From an uncultured Gammaproteobacteria bacterium (GTDB lineage Bacteria > Pseudomonadota > Gammaproteobacteria > Pseudomonadales > UBA5518), in the NCBI GenBank assembly GCA_903921135.1, contig CAIXOY010000394.1, forward strand, positions 1-7,394: DNA of 7,394 nt. The letters are read 5' to 3'. Position numbers and translations under genes: made by a program. Below are positions 6,701-7,394 of the stretch, piece by piece (the stretch's first letter is position 1; every line of letters starts with the position of its first letter). The notes beneath the pieces are model-generated. The model worked only from the letters and a program-made list of their open reading frames with translations. It made no database searches and was not told where the DNA came from.

Positions 6701-7330
6701 CGGGGCCTTGAAGAGCACGCCCTGGCCGTGGCGTGCGCGGCCTGCCTCGGTGCCGGCTGCCCATGCGGCGTAGCGTGCGGCTGCGTCGAGCATGGCAGCG
6801 TTGGCGGCTTCGTCCTTCTGCCACTCCAGAACGGTCTGCGCAAAGCCGAGTTCGGTCTCAGCGGCGGCGCCGAGTTGCGCGCGCGCGGCATCCGCATCGA
6901 AGCCCGCGAGATCGGCGTCCTTGATTTTCGTGAGCGCGAAGCGCTGCACGAAAAGACGTTTCACGGTGTAAAGCGGGGCGAGCGCGTGGTGGCTCGCGGC
7001 AAGCGCCTGCGCTTCGGACTCTATGCCGAAGAGCCGGGCGATGAAGTCTTCGAGATGCGAGGCCAGCGCGATCAGGAGCTCTGATTCGGCCTTGCGGGCG
7101 AGGCTGTCTGGCTCTGCGCGCGCTGCTGCCAGCGTGTCCCGCAGCGCAGGGTCGGCTGCGTCGAGATGCGCGAGGAAAGCGGCGTCCAGACGATGCAGGC
7201 CATCGCGCGCGTAGAGGTCTTGGAACTGCAGGCCGAAGGCGAGCGAAAGCATGTGGGCGAGGTCCCCGTTGAACAGCAGGGAATCATACGGGCGCGGGCG
7301 CGGAGGGGCAATTTGGGAGGTCGCGAGCAT
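3776..7330 (-). CDS. Fused Fe-S flavoprotein: GltD/NfnB-like plus NfnA/PyrK-like oxidoreductase
   Basis: This is a 1184-residue cytoplasmic oxidoreductase predicted to move electrons between NAD(P)H, two flavins and several Fe-S centres. Residues 1 to about 255 are helical and unrecognised. Cysteines C262, C265, C273, C304 (in a CPL motif), C344, C347 and C351 (followed by DPVNIP) match the GltD/NfnB N-terminal cluster region. An FAD Rossmann motif, GLGPAG, sits at 410-415. The NADP motif GGGLTAIDTATE sits at 587-598, and YRRK (678-681) fits 2'-phosphate recognition. FVAAGTQPN and SYFGD close this half (to about 835). From about 853 a ferredoxin-reductase fold follows, with PGQFYRL, DREKGLVSVI, GPTGAPTEI (956-964) and a CGGGLGNAVLFSIG nucleotide site. 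It ends in cysteines C1110, C1116, C1119 and C1137, a probable [2Fe-2S] site. The order corresponds to NfnB then NfnA of the bifurcating transhydrogenase NfnAB, fused; bifurcation itself is inference. The start at 7330 has GGGAG six bases upstream, inside a REP; an in-frame ATG at 7381 is similarly placed. Confidence 0.88.
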   Translation of the reverse strand: MLATSQIAPPRPRPYDSLLFNGDLAHMLSLAFGLQFQDLYARDGLHRLDAAFLAHLDAADPALRDTLAAARAEPDSLARKAESELLIALASHLEDFIARLFGIESEAQALAASHHALAPLYTVKRLFVQRFALTKIKDADLAGFDADAARAQLGAAAETELGFAQTVLEWQKDEAANAAMLDAAARYAAWAAGTEAGRARHGQGVLFKAPKKLDHQNLVPLHTEETLGFTRHSLEHLRRREGFALTDQGTDLTGALDEANYCIWCHEQGRDSCSTGLREKAPKGSPANSAPFRKSPFGVTLAGCPLEEKISEFHLVKTRGEPLAALAMIVVDNPMAAATGHRICNDCMKSCIYQKQDPVNIPQAETRTLKDVLELPWGFEIYSLLTRWNPLNIRRPVPLPDSGRKVLVVGLGPAGFTLAHHLMNDGHTVLGIDGLKIEPLAPELSGVDGATRVPFAPVHRIEDLREPLDARVMAGFGGVAEYGITVRWDKNFLKLVRLLVERRAQFGMFGGVRFGGTLTADDAWRMGFDHIALCIGAGGPTVLDIPNGLARGVRAASDFLMALQLTGAAKEDSIANMQLRLPVVVIGGGLTAIDTATESLAYYVVQVEKFLARYEALAKAGSEESVRAGWDDYEREIAEEFLAHARAIRQERAQAAAQGREARIVEMLRHWGGVTIAYRRKLVDSPSYTLNHEEVEKALEEGIWFGEELSPTGVDVDHYGAARGIRLKNAKTGTEHWFPARTVFVAAGTQPNTVLAREFPGSYALDGKYFAAVDEQGNPVKPEKSAAKPAVAQVLMKREDDGRSISYFGDVHPSYFGNVVKAMASAKQGYPVVSRVLAGRAPEQAGNGPDFLASFGNRLLATVHHVERLTPTIVEVVVRAPLAAARFQPGQFYRLQNFETRAPEAQGTRLQMEGLAMTGAWVDREKGLVSVIALEMGGSSNLCAMLQPGEPVVLMGPTGAPTEIEPNETVMLCGGGLGNAVLFSIGAAFRAAGSKVLYFAGYKKVQDRYKVAEIEAAADIIVWCCDEQPGFAPTRPQDRSFVGNIVQAMDSYAEGRLGEVTIPLEEVDRIIAIGSDRMMAAVGRARHEVLKPRLKPHHFAVGSINSPMQCMMKEICAQCLQPHKDPVTGETSYVFSCFNQDQELDKVDWKVLNERLRQNSLGEKLTAGWLKHCLPEARASRDFV

Positions 7331-7394
7331 GGCCCGCTCCCACGGGGAAATGCGAGCTGGGTTGTGGGAGGTCGCGGGCATGGCCCGCTCCCAC
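7314..7394 (-). repeat. Tandem pair of REP palindromes overlapping the flavoprotein start
   Basis: Two units in the same orientation as those at 2692-2754 lie at 7320-7343 and 7371-7394, starting 51 bases apart. The second has the intact core GCGGGC-ATG-GCCCGC (7374-7388), extended by GTGGGA (7364-7369) pairing with TCCCAC (7389-7394). The first has one A in the left arm (GCGAGC) and TGGGAG at 7314-7319 as its outer arm. Read on the minus strand each begins with GTGG then GAG, so each offers a Shine-Dalgarno-like GGGAG followed six bases later by ATG, both in frame with the flavoprotein gene. The window ends exactly at the end of the second unit, so more copies may lie beyond. Confidence 0.88.

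Noticed and set aside
3815..7084. A 1089-codon open frame on the plus strand, antisense to the flavoprotein gene
   Set aside because: Its translation is dominated by His, Arg, Ala, Gly and Val with no domain motif, as expected for the mirror of a GC-rich gene. The minus-strand frame carries many ordered cofactor motifs and extends further at both ends.

Overview
The window is high-GC bacterial DNA, coding almost throughout, with short intergenic gaps and four REP-type palindromes. A djlA gene with clear similarity to the E. coli protein, a yaiI gene of the same length as E. coli YaiI, and REPs that start with a GTGG tetranucleotide together suggest a high-GC gammaproteobacterium of the Pseudomonadales, Xanthomonadales or Nevskiales type. 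The genus cannot be read from this sequence.

Layout from left to right. Positions 1-765 (minus) hold a PAP2-superfamily membrane phosphatase whose C-terminus runs off the window. Positions 791-1621 (minus) hold djlA, a membrane-anchored DnaJ-like co-chaperone. The two genes are 25 bases apart and look co-transcribed. Positions 1622-1776 are a divergent intergenic region with a good -10 box (TACAAT) for the rightward genes, a long imperfect dyad directly upstream of that box, and a second perfect inverted repeat in the leader. Positions 1777-2685 (plus) encode an extended SDR / NAD-dependent epimerase-dehydratase. A tandem REP pair follows (2692-2754), then an NTF2/SnoaL-like protein (2775-3293) and, five bases later, a YaiI/YqxD (UPF0178) protein (3299-3757). 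Converging on these from the right, 3776-7330 (minus) encodes a 1184-residue iron-sulfur flavoprotein. A second tandem REP pair (7314-7394) overlaps its start and closes the window.

The large flavoprotein is the most interesting gene. It joins in one chain an uncharacterised helical N-terminal region, a GltD/NfnB-like half (Fe-S cysteines, FAD and NADP Rossmann folds) and an NfnA/PyrK-like half (ferredoxin-reductase fold ending in a probable [2Fe-2S] site). It therefore looks like a single-polypeptide relative of the NfnAB transhydrogenase, with unusual cysteine spacing and a large insertion in its NADP domain. Its start codon and Shine-Dalgarno sequence lie inside a REP element. The other genes are housekeeping or generic enzymes, and their substrates cannot be inferred. 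Nothing here indicates a defence system, CRISPR array, transposase or RNA gene.
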